DNA of 64,000 nucleotides from Candidatus Methylopumilus universalis (GTDB lineage: Bacteria; Pseudomonadota; Gammaproteobacteria; Burkholderiales; Methylophilaceae), in assembly GCA_945883335.1 (NCBI GenBank), contig CAMCXI010000001.1, positions 62,001 to 126,000 of the forward strand, written 5' to 3'. Positions 53,158 through 64,000 of the stretch are shown here, one piece after another. Numbering within the stretch: the first letter of the stretch is position 1; each line of letters starts with the position of its first letter. The position numbers and the translations under genes were made by a program. The notes beneath the pieces are model-generated. The model was not told the origin of the DNA, ran no database searches, and worked only from the letters and a program-made list of their open reading frames with translations.

Positions 53158-54606
53158 TCACACGCCAGCGCCCAGTTTTTTCTTCAGAATCTCGTTCACT
53201 TGCGCTGGGTTTGCTTTGCCTTTGGAGGCTTTCATCGCTTGGCCGACAAGTGCATTAAACGCTTTTTCTTTACCTGCTTTGAATTCTTCAACCATGGCTG
53301 CATTTGCTGCAAGTACTTCGTCCACAATTGCTTCAATTGCGCCAGAATCAGACACTTGCTTCAAGCCTTTGCTCTCGATGATGCTATCAGCATCACCTTC
53401 GCCAGCCCACATTGCTTCAAAAACTTGCTTAGCTGCATTGTTAGAAATCGTCCCATCTTGAATGCGCTTAATAAGACTAGCTAAGGCGCTTTGAGAAATC
53501 GGAGATTCTGAAATCTCTTTATCTTCCGCATTGAGTTTTGCTGAAACGCTACCCATCACCCAGTTAGCTGCAAGTTTTGCATCGCTGCCAGCATCAACAG
53601 TCGCAACGAAATAATCGGCTGTGCCACGCGAGCTTGTCAGCGCGTTTGCATCGTAATGCGCTAAGCCATATTGTGCTTCAAAGCGCGCTTTCATGGCTTC
53701 AGGTAATTCAGGCATCTCAGCTTTGACTTTGCTGATGTCACTTTCTGAAATCGCAAGCGGCAACAAATCAGGATCTGGGAAGTAGCGATAATCATTCGCT
53801 TCTTCTTTGCTACGCATCGCACGTGTTTCACCTGTGTCAGGATTAAATAGCACGGTGGCTTGCTGAATGGTGCCGCCATCTTCCAGAGTTTCAATTTGCC
53901 AGCTTGTCTCATACTCAATCGCTTGTTGCATGAATTTGAATGAGTTTAAGTTTTTAATTTCACGGCGTGTGCCGAGCTTGTCTGAGCCTTTTGGACGCAC
54001 TGAAACGTTCACATCACAGCGGAAGCTTCCTTCTTGCATGTTGCCATCGCAAATGCCAATCCACTGCACTAAATCATGTAGTTTTTTAGCGTAAGCCACA
54101 GCTTCGGCTGCTGAGCGCATATCGGGTTCAGTCACAATTTCAAGAAGTGGTGTGCCAGCACGGTTTAAGTCGATGCCTGACATGCCCTCTTGTGCGCCGT
54201 GCACAGATTTACCAGCGTCTTCTTCTAAGTGAGCACGGGTAATATTGATGACTTTTTCGTAAGCTTTGTCGCCGCTACCTACTTGAATTGTCATGCTGCC
54301 TTGACCAACGACTGGCAATTCATACTGACTAATTTGATAGCCTTTAGGTAAATCTGGATAGAAGTAATTTTTACGTGCAAACACAGAACGTGGTGCGATT
54401 TCAGCATTCACTGCGAGGCCAAATTTAATGGCACATTTCACGGCTTCTTGATTAAGCACTGGCAACACGCCAGGCAAGGCTAAACTCACCACGCAAGCTT
54501 GCGTATTGGGCTCTGAACCGAATGCGGTCGAAGCACCACTAAAAATTTTCGTTTTGGTTTGTAGCTGGGTGTGTGTTTCCAGCCCGATAACGACTTCCCA
54601 TTCCAT
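53158..54606 (-). CDS. gatB: Asp/Glu-tRNA amidotransferase subunit B
   Basis: 482 residues. The N-terminal kinase-like core has [55 protein letters not shown], and the YqeY-like tail is at the C-terminus ([20 protein letters not shown]). GatB binds misacylated Glu-tRNA-Gln or Asp-tRNA-Asn and activates the amino acid. It overlaps gatA by one base (54606). The order gatC-gatA-gatB on the minus strand is a tight operon. Confidence 0.97.
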   Translation of the reverse strand: MEWEVVIGLETHTQLQTKTKIFSGASTAFGSEPNTQACVVSLALPGVLPVLNQEAVKCAIKFGLAVNAEIAPRSVFARKNYFYPDLPKGYQISQYELPVVGQGSMTIQVGSGDKAYEKVINITRAHLEEDAGKSVHGAQEGMSGIDLNRAGTPLLEIVTEPDMRSAAEAVAYAKKLHDLVQWIGICDGNMQEGSFRCDVNVSVRPKGSDKLGTRREIKNLNSFKFMQQAIEYETSWQIETLEDGGTIQQATVLFNPDTGETRAMRSKEEANDYRYFPDPDLLPLAISESDISKVKAEMPELPEAMKARFEAQYGLAHYDANALTSSRGTADYFVATVDAGSDAKLAANWVMGSVSAKLNAEDKEISESPISQSALASLIKRIQDGTISNNAAKQVFEAMWAGEGDADSIIESKGLKQVSDSGAIEAIVDEVLAANAAMVEEFKAGKEKAFNALVGQAMKASKGKANPAQVNEILKKKLGAGV

Positions 54607-56075
54607 TATTCAATTCCCTCTGGCATTTGTGTATGCCAATCTGTCACTTGTTGATAAGCGTGGCCTACATTAAGCATGCGTGCTTCATCAAAATAATTGC
54701 CGATAATTTGTAAGCCAACAGGCAAACGTTTGCCATCTTCGCTTGGCGCAAAACCTGCAGGAATGCTCATGCCCGGTAAGCCCGCCAAGTTCACGGCGAT
54801 TGTGTAGATGTCTTGTAGATACATAGCGACTGGATCGTCTGCTTTTTCACCTGCTTTAAATGCTGTGGATGGCGCAGTTGGTCCCATGATAATGTCGCAT
54901 TGTTTGAATGCGTTTTCAAAATCTTGTGCAATCAGGCGGCGAATTTGTTGTGCTTTTATGTAATAAGCATCGTAGTACCCCGCACTTAATACATACGCAC
55001 CAATCAAGATTCGGCGTTTAACTTCTGCCCCAAAACCTTCAGCACGGCTTTTGCAATACATGTCCATCAAATCGCCATACTCTTTAGCGCGATGGCCGTA
55101 ACGCACCCCGTCAAAGCGAGATAAATTACTTGATGCTTCAGCCGGTGCAAGTACGTAATAAACTGGGATAGAAAGCTTGGTGTTGGGCAGGCTAATGTCA
55201 ACGATTTGGGCGCCTAGCTTTTTGTATTCAGCAATGGCTTCATTCACCGCTTTAGCTACGTCGGCACCCAAGCCCTCAGCGAAATATTCTTTCGGTAAGC
55301 CCACTTTTAGTCCAGCAAGTGGCTTGCTCAGGTCGCGTGTGTAATCTTCTTTTTCGCGATTTAAGCTGGTGGAATCACGTTTATCAAAGCCCGTGATGAC
55401 ATTCATCATCAGTGCCATGTCTTCACATGATTTTGCCATTGGGCCTGATTGGTCTAGCGATGATGCAAAGGCAATCATGCCAAAACGCGAGGCTAAACCA
55501 TACGTTGGTTTTAAGCCTGAAAGGCCACAGAGTGAGGCCGGTTGGCGAATAGAGCCGCCAGTGTCTGTGCCAGTGGCAGCGGCACATAATCGGGCTGCAA
55601 CAGCTGCTGCACTTCCACCTGAGCTGCCGCCGGGAACGCGACTTCTATCCCATGGGTTTTGTACTTTACCGAAATAGCTGGTCTCGTTGGATGAACCCAT
55701 CGCAAATTCGTCCATATTGGTTTTACCCAAATTGACCGCGCCAGCTGCATCAAAGCGCTCAATGATGTCTGCATCATAAGGACCGATAAATGTTTCGAGC
55801 ATTTTAGAGCCGCAAGTTGTGCGCCAACCTTTAGCCACAAAAATGTCTTTTTGGCCAATTGGCAAGCCAGTTAAGGCAGTGCCTTTGCCAGCAGCTAATA
55901 AGCTATCTGCGTGCTTGGCTTGGGCAAGTGTTTTGTCTTTGTCGAGCGTGATAAAGGCATTGATTTCAGGGTTAAGTCTGTCAATGCGATTTAAGAATTC
56001 TTGCGTTAATTCGACACTAGAAATCTCTTTACTTTGGAGCATGGCGCCAAGTTGTTTAAGGCTTTTGTTAATCAT
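54606..56075 (-). CDS. gatA: Asp/Glu-tRNA amidotransferase subunit A
   Basis: 489 residues of the amidase-signature family. The catalytic Ser-cisSer-Lys triad is visible: Lys in [14 protein letters not shown], the Gly/Ser-rich [17 protein letters not shown], and the nucleophile in [16 protein letters not shown]. It releases ammonia from glutamine for the transamidation carried out with GatB. Full length. Between gatC (6-nt gap) and gatB (overlap). Confidence 0.97.
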   Translation of the reverse strand: MINKSLKQLGAMLQSKEISSVELTQEFLNRIDRLNPEINAFITLDKDKTLAQAKHADSLLAAGKGTALTGLPIGQKDIFVAKGWRTTCGSKMLETFIGPYDADIIERFDAAGAVNLGKTNMDEFAMGSSNETSYFGKVQNPWDRSRVPGGSSGGSAAAVAARLCAAATGTDTGGSIRQPASLCGLSGLKPTYGLASRFGMIAFASSLDQSGPMAKSCEDMALMMNVITGFDKRDSTSLNREKEDYTRDLSKPLAGLKVGLPKEYFAEGLGADVAKAVNEAIAEYKKLGAQIVDISLPNTKLSIPVYYVLAPAEASSNLSRFDGVRYGHRAKEYGDLMDMYCKSRAEGFGAEVKRRILIGAYVLSAGYYDAYYIKAQQIRRLIAQDFENAFKQCDIIMGPTAPSTAFKAGEKADDPVAMYLQDIYTIAVNLAGLPGMSIPAGFAPSEDGKRLPVGLQIIGNYFDEARMLNVGHAYQQVTDWHTQMPEGIE

Positions 56076-56081
56076 GAGTTT

Positions 56082-56369
56082 TTATTCGATCACTTTAGGA
56101 ACAAGGTATAGACCACCCTCAACCGCTGGCGCGATTGATTGGAACAGTTCGCGCTGGTTGATTTCGGTCACGACGTCTTCACGAAGGCGTTGAGTCACAT
56201 CTTGAGAATGTGACATTGGAACGATGCCCTTGGTGTCCACCGCCTGCATTTGCTCAATCAGGCCAAGAATGCCTGTCAGCTTAGTTAAGGTAGCGTCTGC
56301 CTCTGCATCGCTGACCTCAATACGGGCCAGATGCGCAATCCTTTTAATATCTGCACTGTTAAGTGACAT
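56082..56369 (-). CDS. gatC: Asp/Glu-tRNA amidotransferase subunit C
   Basis: 95 residues from ATG 56369; the track's start is a TTG four codons earlier and is less likely. Short helical protein with [20 protein letters not shown] and the C-terminal [19 protein letters not shown] typical of GatC, which wraps around GatA and stabilises the complex. First gene of gatCAB, divergent from mreB across a 130-bp spacer, the standard betaproteobacterial arrangement. Confidence 0.95.
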   Translation of the reverse strand: MSLNSADIKRIAHLARIEVSDAEADATLTKLTGILGLIEQMQAVDTKGIVPMSHSQDVTQRLREDVVTEINQRELFQSIAPAVEGGLYLVPKVIE

Positions 56370-56478
56370 TTCCGTGTCCAAATCTTAAATTTTTGATAGA
56401 TATAAGGTATTATAACTTGATTTTAAGCACAACTTCAGCCGAGGCGTGTTTCGTTATAATACCGCGACTAAATTTTAG

Positions 56479-57546
<1,068 letters not shown>

Positions 57547-57564
57547 TTTGGTTTGATTTTTTTG

Positions 57565-57591
57565 AAGGCTGCGCTTACAGCCTTTTTTTTT
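57565..57591 (+). terminator. Terminator or attenuator between mreB and mreC
   Basis: AAGGCTG-CGCTTA-CAGCCTT followed by T8; probably lowers transcription of mreC onward relative to mreB. Confidence 0.85.
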
Positions 57592-57658
57592 AGTTATTTG
57601 GTTTTAGCTAGTAGTTTTATCTACCCCTTTTAATTTTGGGTAATACGCATAGTTCTTA

Positions 57659-58597
57659 ATGGATCAACAACAAGCTCCTCGTTTTTTTATACATGGCCCC
57701 AGCCCATTTGTGCGGCTGATTGTATTTTCTACGCTATCACTTGCGTTGATGGCCTCCGACTCAAAATTTAGTTACCTCACTCCTGTTAGAGATGCTTTGA
57801 CGGTTGCTCTTCAACCATTACAAGTTGTCGCGAATAGTCCTTTTGTTTTATACAAAAATATCGGCGACTACTTCACCGCACAGCAAGCGCTTCGTAACGA
57901 GTTGTATCGATTGAAAAAACAAGCTATTTTTCAATCGATACAAGTTCAAGCAATGCAATCACTGAAAGGTGAAAATGATCAACTGCGCACGCTGATGCAG
58001 GCATCTAAGGTTAGTAGTCAGCAGTCACGTTTGGCTGAAATTATGCATACTGGTCGAGATCCGTTTTCACATAAGGTGATTGTGAATATCGGTGCCGAGA
58101 ATCATGTGTTGGCTGGACAAGCAGTAGTAGACGGTGCTGGTGTCATCGGTCAAGTGACTCGGGTATTTCCTTATTCGAGTGAAGTGACTTTGCTTACCGA
58201 CAAAACCCTTTCAATTCCCATTCAAGTTGAGCGTAATGCTTTGCGTGCTATTTCATTTGGACACGGTCGTGACAATGTGGTGAATTTGCCCTATTTGCCG
58301 GCAAACGTAGATATTCAAAAAGGCGATAAATTAGTGACTTCAGGGATCGATGGGATTTATCCTGCTGGACTTGCTGTCGCGATGGTTGATAGTGTCAAAA
58401 CTAACGTGAGTTCGCCATTTGCACAAATTATTGCTAAGCCAATGGCGGGTATTCAAAATCATCGACAGGTGCTTATCCTTTTAAGTGATACAGAGAATTT
58501 GGTTGCTAAAGACATTCAGCAAGTATTGAGTGCCGATGCTCAAAAACAGTCGGATCTAAAACAAAAGTCGGAAAAGGGTAACGATGCCAAACCTTAA
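57659..58597 (+). CDS. mreC: Cell-shape protein MreC
   Basis: 312 residues: N-terminal membrane helix (VRLIVFSTLSLALMAS), a coiled coil (about 75-115), then the two beta-barrel MreC core (EIMHTGRDPFSHKVIVNIGA, GQAVVDGAGVIGQVTRVFPY, LPANVDIQKGDKLVTSGIDG). The C-terminal tail is charged and disordered (KQSDLKQKSEKGN). MreC links cytoplasmic MreB to periplasmic PBP2. Its 3' end overlaps mreD by 14 nt. Confidence 0.96.
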   Translation: MDQQQAPRFFIHGPSPFVRLIVFSTLSLALMASDSKFSYLTPVRDALTVALQPLQVVANSPFVLYKNIGDYFTAQQALRNELYRLKKQAIFQSIQVQAMQSLKGENDQLRTLMQASKVSSQQSRLAEIMHTGRDPFSHKVIVNIGAENHVLAGQAVVDGAGVIGQVTRVFPYSSEVTLLTDKTLSIPIQVERNALRAISFGHGRDNVVNLPYLPANVDIQKGDKLVTSGIDGIYPAGLAVAMVDSVKTNVSSPFAQIIAKPMAGIQNHRQVLILLSDTENLVAKDIQQVLSADAQKQSDLKQKSEKGNDAKP

Positions 58598-59063
58598 CCG
58601 AAAACATGTTTATCTCAGTTTAGTGACTGCTCTCTTGCTTCAGTTGCTCCCTTTTTCAGGAATCTTGCTTCAAATTAAGCCAGATTTCTTGTTACTGGTA
58701 CTGTTGTTTTGGCTGTTACGTGCACCAAACATTTGTAATATTGGCGTTGCCTGGACTGCTGGAATTTTGATGGACCTCGTGACAGGGGATGTATTTGGCC
58801 AAAATGCACTTGCCTATGCCATCACTGCGTTCTTAGCGGTCATGTATCAACGCCGATTAATCTTATTTACCGTCCTGCAGCAATCTGTTTATGTGCTCTT
58901 GTTACTATTTGTGAATCAAGTCATTTTGTTACTGCTGAAGTCTTTCTCGGGCAGTGAGTATTTTGGTTGGACTTATTTTGTGCCATCTTTGACAGGCATT
59001 ATGTTGTGGTACGCCGTGCTTCACTCTCGAGTTTCAGTTCATATCATGGCGCGGCAGCAATAA
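58584..59063 (+). CDS. mreD: Rod-shape membrane protein MreD
   Basis: 159 residues with about five membrane helices and the family pattern LPFSGILLQIKPDFLLLVLL, FWLLRAPNICNIGVAWTAG, ILMDLVTGDVFGQNALAYAI. Inner-membrane part of the elongasome whose biochemical role is unclear. It overlaps mreC by 14 nt and is followed 5 nt later by mrdA, so all are co-translated. GGGTAACG with AGGG-like purines precedes the ATG. Confidence 0.94.
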   Translation: MPNLNRKHVYLSLVTALLLQLLPFSGILLQIKPDFLLLVLLFWLLRAPNICNIGVAWTAGILMDLVTGDVFGQNALAYAITAFLAVMYQRRLILFTVLQQSVYVLLLLFVNQVILLLLKSFSGSEYFGWTYFVPSLTGIMLWYAVLHSRVSVHIMARQQ

Positions 59064-59068
59064 TTTCT

Positions 59069-60991
59069 ATGCGTTTGCGTTTCGAAGTAAAAAATCATTC
59101 TTTAGAACAACATCATTTCACTTTGCGTTTGAGGGTGGCAACCGGACTGGTATTGGTTTGTTTTGCTATTTTGTTAGCCCGCTTCGTTTATCTGCAGATT
59201 TTGAAATATGACTATTTTCATACGCTGGCAGAAAACAATCGTGTTTCCCTAGTCCCAATTGTCCCTAATCGTGGACTGATCCTCGACAGAAATGGTGTGA
59301 CCTTAGCGCATAATTTCTTTGTTTATACATTAGAAATTACGCCATCAAAAGCGGTCGATGTTGAAGCAACCATCAATCATATTAGTCAGTTAATTGAAGT
59401 GAGCGCCGAAGACCGAAAGCGTTTTAAAAAGTTACGTCAAGAAAGTCACAGTTTTGAGAGCGTGCCAATTAGAACGCATCTCAATGAAATAGAGGCTGCT
59501 AAATTTGCTGCTAATCGCTATCAGTTCCCTGGGGTAGAAATTCGCTCACGACTTTTTAGGCATTACCCTTTGGGCAATCTAGGTGTGCATATGATTGGCT
59601 ATATTGGGCGGATTAACGCGGCGGATGTCAAAGTACTAGAAAAATCTGAAGATCTCTCTAATTACAAAGGGTCTGATCACATAGGCAAAGGCGGCATCGA
59701 GCAATATTATGAGCGTCAATTACATGGCACCACAGGTTTTCAGCAAGTTGAAATTGATGCGGATGGTCATGCAATTCGTGTGTTATCGAGCACGCCACCT
59801 GTGCCTGGGGATAACTTAGTGCTTTCGATCGATTCTAAGATGCAAGATATTGCGGAAAAAGCGTTTGAAAATCATCGTGGGGCGATGGTGGCGATTAATC
59901 CAAAAAATGGTGAAATTTTATCTTATGTGAGTATGCCAACCTTCGATCCAAATCTATTTGTAGATGGCATTGATGGGGATACTTGGAAGTCGCTCAATCA
60001 ATCTTTGGATCGCCCACTCATCAACCGCCCTATTCGTGGCATATATCCGCCAGGTTCCACATTTAAGCCTTTTGTTGCAATAGCGGGCTTACAAGAAGCT
60101 AAGCGTTTGCCACCTTTTAGTATAGGGGACCCTGGTTTTTATACCTTGGCAGGGAGTTCGCATCAGTATCGTGATTGGAAACCAGGTGGTCATGGGCAAG
60201 TGGATATGCAAAAAGCAATTACGGTTTCTTGCGATACATTTTTTTATGGACTCGCTTTAGAGTTGGGTATTGAAAAACTGACTTCGTTTGTGAGTCACTT
60301 TGGTTTTGGAAAAAAAACAGGCGTAGATTTGACGGGAGAGATCGGTGGGCTTTTACCAACGCCAGAATGGAAGTGGCGTCGTTGGAAACAAAGATGGTAT
60401 CCAGGTGAAACGGTGATTGTTGGCATTGGGCAAGGCTATACTTTGGTGACGCCAATGCAGCTTGCCCAAGCAACTGCAGTATTAGCAAATAATGGGATTG
60501 CAATGCAGCCGCATTTAGTAAGCAGCATTCAAAAGCACAATCGGGCGCAAACGCATCTAATGCCCATCACGAAGTTGGACGCAATATCTCTTGATAGCAG
60601 TAACATTGAGATTGTCAGAGCTGGTATGACGGCGGTCACCCAGCCTGGCGGAACTGCCGCGAGTGTCGGAGCAGGCAGTAGCTACAGTATCGCTGCAAAA
60701 ACAGGCACTGCTCAAGTAGTCGGTATTAAGCAGGGCGCAAAATACAATGCAGGGAGTATTGATGAGCGTCATCGTGACCATGCTTTATTTATTGCTTATG
60801 CGCCTGCTGACGACCCAAAAATTGCGCTTGCAGTCATTGTGGAAAACGGCGGTCATGGCGGATCGGCCGCTGGGCCTATTGCTCGTAAAGTCATGGATTA
60901 TTATCTATTAGGAAAAACGCCGGTCGGAACTAGTCAGGAAGCAAGCAAAAAACCTGAAGTAGCAGTCGTTGAGGATGCGCCACATGATTAG
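59069..60991 (+). CDS. mrdA: Penicillin-binding protein 2 (elongasome transpeptidase)
   Basis: 640 residues from ATG 59069 (MRLRFEVKNHS); the track's TTG at 58967 would lie deep inside mreD. One membrane helix (ATGLVLVCFAILLARFVYLQ), the pedestal dimerisation domain, and a transpeptidase domain with SxxK in YPPGSTFKPFVAIAG, SxN in SCDTFFYGLALELGI (SCD variant), and KTG in AAKTGTAQVVG. The SCD form at motif 2 is the normal state for PBP2. It crosslinks wall for elongation with RodA. Confidence 0.96.
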   Translation: MRLRFEVKNHSLEQHHFTLRLRVATGLVLVCFAILLARFVYLQILKYDYFHTLAENNRVSLVPIVPNRGLILDRNGVTLAHNFFVYTLEITPSKAVDVEATINHISQLIEVSAEDRKRFKKLRQESHSFESVPIRTHLNEIEAAKFAANRYQFPGVEIRSRLFRHYPLGNLGVHMIGYIGRINAADVKVLEKSEDLSNYKGSDHIGKGGIEQYYERQLHGTTGFQQVEIDADGHAIRVLSSTPPVPGDNLVLSIDSKMQDIAEKAFENHRGAMVAINPKNGEILSYVSMPTFDPNLFVDGIDGDTWKSLNQSLDRPLINRPIRGIYPPGSTFKPFVAIAGLQEAKRLPPFSIGDPGFYTLAGSSHQYRDWKPGGHGQVDMQKAITVSCDTFFYGLALELGIEKLTSFVSHFGFGKKTGVDLTGEIGGLLPTPEWKWRRWKQRWYPGETVIVGIGQGYTLVTPMQLAQATAVLANNGIAMQPHLVSSIQKHNRAQTHLMPITKLDAISLDSSNIEIVRAGMTAVTQPGGTAASVGAGSSYSIAAKTGTAQVVGIKQGAKYNAGSIDERHRDHALFIAYAPADDPKIALAVIVENGGHGGSAAGPIARKVMDYYLLGKTPVGTSQEASKKPEVAVVEDAPHD

Positions 60992-62081
60992 TCAGATTAT
61001 CGAGCAATTGAAAAAGCACATAGATTCATTTTTAATGGGTTGTATTCTTTTTAGCTGTGTCGTCGGTTTGTTTGTTTTGTACAGTGCATCAGGTGGCAGT
61101 ATTGATCGCGTGAGTTCTCAGCTGCTTAACATTCTTGCAGCGCTAACCATTATGTGGATTTCCGCGAATACGTCCCCTCACTATCTAGAGCGAATTGCTT
61201 TGCCTCTTTTCATTCTCGGTTTGTTAATGCTGATAGGCGTTGCTTTGTTTGGTGAAATTAGTCACGGTGCTAGACGTTGGCTCAATTTAGGCATTGCTAG
61301 GATTCAACCCTCAGAATTAATGAAGATAGCGGTGCCGATGATGTTGGCTTTGTATTTTTCAAAACGTGAGCAAAGTTTACGCTGGTTGGATTACGGGGTG
61401 GCTGCATTACTTTTGGTGGTGCCTGTTGGCTTGATTATGAAACAACCAGATTTGGGCACAGCATTGATTGTGACTGCGGCTGGTTTTTATGTTTTGTTCT
61501 TAGCCGGCTTGAGTTGGAAAATATTAGCAGGTGGCGCAGTTTCAGTGGCCGTCATGGCCCCTATTTTTTGGTCGATGCTACACGACTATCAGCGTAGAAG
61601 AATTGAGATTTTGTTTGACCCCTATCAAGACCCACTGGGTGCGGGTTACCATACCATTCAAGCAAGCATCGCCTTAGGCTCAGGTGGCTTTGCCGGCAAG
61701 GGATGGATGGATGGTACACAATCACAGCTAGATTTCTTACCAGAGCGAACAACAGACTTTATTTTTGCGGTATTTGGTGAGGAGTTTGGATTTTTGGGCA
61801 ACGTATTATTGTTGATCTTATTCATGCTGCTGATTGGCCGCGGCTTAGTGATTTCATCACAAGCGCAAAATACATTTACGCGCTTATTAGCGGGAAGTAT
61901 TACGCTAACATTTTTCACTTATGTGTTTGTGAATATAGGGATGGTGAGTGGAGTCTTACCAGTTGTGGGAGTGCCCTTGCCTTTTGTCAGTTATGGCGGC
62001 ACCTCTCTAGTCACAATATTATTAGGCTTTGGTATTTTAATGAGTATTCATACCCACAAAACTTTGATGTCGACTTCATGA
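60984..62081 (+). CDS. mrdB: SEDS glycosyltransferase RodA
   Basis: 365 residues from ATG 60984, which has GAGG 9 nt upstream; Met codons at 60969 (TTG) and 60975 are less likely. Ten membrane helices; SEDS motifs include FVLYSASGGS, GEISHGARRWLNLGIARIQP, KQPDLGTALIV, PERTTDFIFAVFGEEFGFLG with the catalytic Asp region, and PLPFVSYGGTSLV near the end. It polymerises lipid II together with PBP2. It overlaps mrdA by 8 nt and rlpA by 4 nt. Confidence 0.95.
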   Translation: MISQIIEQLKKHIDSFLMGCILFSCVVGLFVLYSASGGSIDRVSSQLLNILAALTIMWISANTSPHYLERIALPLFILGLLMLIGVALFGEISHGARRWLNLGIARIQPSELMKIAVPMMLALYFSKREQSLRWLDYGVAALLLVVPVGLIMKQPDLGTALIVTAAGFYVLFLAGLSWKILAGGAVSVAVMAPIFWSMLHDYQRRRIEILFDPYQDPLGAGYHTIQASIALGSGGFAGKGWMDGTQSQLDFLPERTTDFIFAVFGEEFGFLGNVLLLILFMLLIGRGLVISSQAQNTFTRLLAGSITLTFFTYVFVNIGMVSGVLPVVGVPLPFVSYGGTSLVTILLGFGILMSIHTHKTLMSTS

Positions 62082-63061
62082 AATTAATCAATATTTTTAT
62101 TCTAACTTTACTTACCTTTTTACTCGTTGCCTGCGGGGGAAGTCCGTCGGTTAAGACGAGCGAGCCAACTAAGCCGACGGAGGTGAGTAAAGCTAAAAAG
62201 TCGGGAGGCTATTACTTAGATGATGGTCCTGGCGATAATCCGCCAGCTAATATTGATGCGATTCCTGATGCGGTACCGCGTGTTGAAACTTTGCTTGTGC
62301 GTGCGAATAAGCCCTATGTTGCGCTTGGGAATAGCTATACGCCGATGACGGAGTATCAGCCATATAAAAAGCGCGGCGTTGCGTCTTGGTATGGCAAGCG
62401 CTATCACGGACAAAAAACTTCAGCAGGTGAAGTGTACGATATGTATGGCATGACAGGAGCGCATACCGTATTGCCGCTTCCTAGTTATGTGCGTGTGACT
62501 AATCCAGAAAATCAGAAGTCTGTCATCATAAGGATCAATGATCGTGGTCCATTTCATAGTGATCGACTAATTGATCTATCTTACGCGGCGTCTTATAAGC
62601 TGGGCTTAGCTGGCAAGGGCAGCGGGATCGTCGATGTGGAAGCGATCGATCCAAGAAAGTTTGTTCAAAATGCGCCGCCAGCTTCAGCGCCAAAAGCAAT
62701 GCCACCAACGGAGGCATCATCCGTGATTGTTGAGCCATTAAAAACCGCAAATATTCCGGCGCCAACCGTGATTGAAAGTACTTCTTCATCAACGTCGCCA
62801 TCAACACAAGGCAAGTTAACTCCGCCGCCAGTATCAGGTGCTTTTGTTCAAGTGGGCGCTTTCAAGTCGGCAGAAAATGCTGAGTTGTTGTCTAGGAAAA
62901 TCACAGGGCAAAATTTAGTTGAAAATACGCCCGTGAATAGCTGGTACAATCAGGGCATACACCGCGTCCGTATTGGACCTTATGCAAATCGGTCGGAAGC
63001 AGAGCTTGCGGCAGCTAAGGTAAAAAAAGCATTAGGCCTGAACACGTATATTGTTGATTAA
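62078..63061 (+). CDS. rlpA: Septal lytic transglycosylase RlpA with SPOR domain
   Basis: 327 residues. Lipoprotein signal with lipobox LLVACGG. The double-psi beta-barrel has RGVASWYGKRYHGQKTSAGE, then YDMYGMTGAHTVLPLPSYVR and IRINDRGPFHSDRLIDLS, the catalytic Asp-His set. A low-complexity Pro/Ser/Thr linker leads to a SPOR domain (AFVQVGAFKSAENAELLSRK, HRVRIGPYANRSEAELAAAK). It cleaves naked glycan strands at the septum. It begins by ATGA overlap with rodA. Confidence 0.95.
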   Translation: MKLINIFILTLLTFLLVACGGSPSVKTSEPTKPTEVSKAKKSGGYYLDDGPGDNPPANIDAIPDAVPRVETLLVRANKPYVALGNSYTPMTEYQPYKKRGVASWYGKRYHGQKTSAGEVYDMYGMTGAHTVLPLPSYVRVTNPENQKSVIIRINDRGPFHSDRLIDLSYAASYKLGLAGKGSGIVDVEAIDPRKFVQNAPPASAPKAMPPTEASSVIVEPLKTANIPAPTVIESTSSSTSPSTQGKLTPPPVSGAFVQVGAFKSAENAELLSRKITGQNLVENTPVNSWYNQGIHRVRIGPYANRSEAELAAAKVKKALGLNTYIVD

Positions 63062-63095
63062 CCCTAAAACTAACAAAGAAATCCTGATAAAAAAC

Positions 63096-64000
63096 ATGAA
63101 TTATTTCACTTCCTTTTTTGTGCTCATTTTTAGTTTGTTGCTCAGTTCTTTTGCTGGTAATACGTATGCTGAAGTTCCAGTCGCGCCAGAGCTAGCAGTT
63201 AAAGCTTATTTGCTAAAAGATTTTAATAGTAATCTCGTGCTAGCTGAACAGCGGAGCCAAAACCGAGTTGAGCCGGCTTCACTTACTAAGCTGATGACGG
63301 CATATCTTTCATTCAAAGCACTAAAAAATGGCCAGTTGCAATTAGATCAAACCCTGCCGATTTCTGAAAAAGCTTGGCGTATTGAAGGCTCAAAAATGTT
63401 CGTCGATACCACCATGACAGTGACGGTAGATGAGCTTTTGCATGGCATGATTGTTCAGTCAGGTAATGATGCCTCTATTGCATTGGCTGAAGGCATTGGT
63501 GGAACGGAAGAGGCTTTTGCAACAAAAATGAACAAAGAAGCAGCACGTCTAGGCATGAAAAATACGCATTTTATGAATGCGACAGGCTTGCCAGATGCGC
63601 AGCACTTCACCACGGCTTATGACCTCTCATTGCTTGCAACGGCATTAGTTCAAGACTTTCCAGAGCAATATAAAAGGTTGTATTCCGTTAAAGAATATAC
63701 CTACAACAAAATCACTCAGCCAAACCGCAACCGTTTATTGTGGCTTGATCCAAATGTGGATGGCATGAAAACAGGCCATACTGAGTCAGCAGGTTTTTGT
63801 TTGATTTCGTCCGCTAAGCGCGGAGAGCATCGTTTAATTTCTGTGGTGCTTGGCGCCGCGAATGACAATGCACGTGCGACAGAAAGTCAAAAATTATTAA
63901 ACTATGGCTACCAGTTCTTTGACTCACATTTAGTTTACAAAGCTGGCGCAACGATTGCGACGCAAAAAGTTTGGAAGGGCAGTGAAAGCAAGTTAGTGGC
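63096..64000 (+). CDS. dacC: D-alanyl-D-alanine carboxypeptidase (PBP5/6 type), partial
   Basis: The frame is open to the end of the window, so it was omitted from the ORF track; the C-terminus is missing. A signal peptide (MNYFTSFFVLIFSLLLSSFA) is followed by the S11 domain: SxxK in PASLTKLMTAYLSFKAL, SxN in VQSGNDASIALAEGIGG, and KTG in DGMKTGHTESAGF. The C-terminal amphipathic anchor is beyond the window. It trims pentapeptides, limiting crosslinking. It follows rlpA by 34 nt, completing the common rodA-rlpA-dac order. The symbol dacC is by family habit; dacA is equally possible. Confidence 0.93.
   Translation, partial: MNYFTSFFVLIFSLLLSSFAGNTYAEVPVAPELAVKAYLLKDFNSNLVLAEQRSQNRVEPASLTKLMTAYLSFKALKNGQLQLDQTLPISEKAWRIEGSKMFVDTTMTVTVDELLHGMIVQSGNDASIALAEGIGGTEEAFATKMNKEAARLGMKNTHFMNATGLPDAQHFTTAYDLSLLATALVQDFPEQYKRLYSVKEYTYNKITQPNRNRLLWLDPNVDGMKTGHTESAGFCLISSAKRGEHRLISVVLGAANDNARATESQKLLNYGYQFFDSHLVYKAGATIATQKVWKGSESKLV

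Overview
The window looks like a betaproteobacterial methylotroph of the Methylophilaceae type (Methylotenera or Methylophilus relatives). The basis is recognition of gene content and order: argS-SPOR-dsbA-SDR, gltB-gltD next to hemE and priA, ntrBC next to glnA, gatCAB divergent from mreBCD-mrdAB-rlpA-dac, and an orphan pqqA (PQQ precursor) that suits a methanol oxidiser. No database search was possible, so the genus is an inference.

Layout. 1-652: 3' end of glmS. 653-5171: AT-rich accessory block between glmS and a short-chain dehydrogenase, with a recombinase-like remnant, a SAM methyltransferase, a glycosyltransferase-like protein, a complete IS3-family element (2857-4088) and a TagF/TagB-like transferase, probably a surface-glycan locus. 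5242-21633: core genes SDR, dsbA, SPOR protein, argS, priA, hemE, gltD, gltB, hemL, thiE and thiD. 21755-37085: accessory DNA accreted on a tRNA-Gly(CCC) gene. A small left segment carries a PAP2 phosphatase and an ArnT-like glycosyltransferase. A 12.8-kb right element is flanked by a perfect 64-bp direct repeat of the tRNA gene. 37196-39909: thiS, thiG, apaG, mltA. 39977-40048: pqqA. 40185-44410: ntrC, ntrB, glnA with sigma-54 promoters and NtrC-type sites. 44660-56369: rhodanese protein, aroE, mtgA, uvrA, YajR-like MFS, ssb, xth, pyrE, gatB, gatA, gatC. 56503-end: elongasome cluster mreB, mreC, mreD, mrdA, rodA, rlpA and a partial D,D-carboxypeptidase.

The right-hand tRNA-Gly element is the most unusual region. 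It holds three tyrosine recombinases (one only 188 aa), a protein with the exact N-terminal Thr1/Asp17/Lys33 spacing of proteasome beta subunits, a Panacea-type toxin-antitoxin pair, a small clamp-loader-like AAA+ ATPase, several unrecognised proteins and a porin without its start codon. Six near-identical palindromes (arms AGCGTCTAGT / ACTAGACGCT) divide it into modules. Five of the six lie 0-44 nt after a stop codon.

The core genes form coherent groups: nitrogen assimilation (gltBD, glnA, ntrBC), thiamine synthesis (thiE, thiD, thiS, thiG), tetrapyrrole synthesis (hemE, hemL), cell-wall growth (mre/mrd, mtgA, mltA, rlpA, dac) and charging of tRNA (argS, gatCAB).
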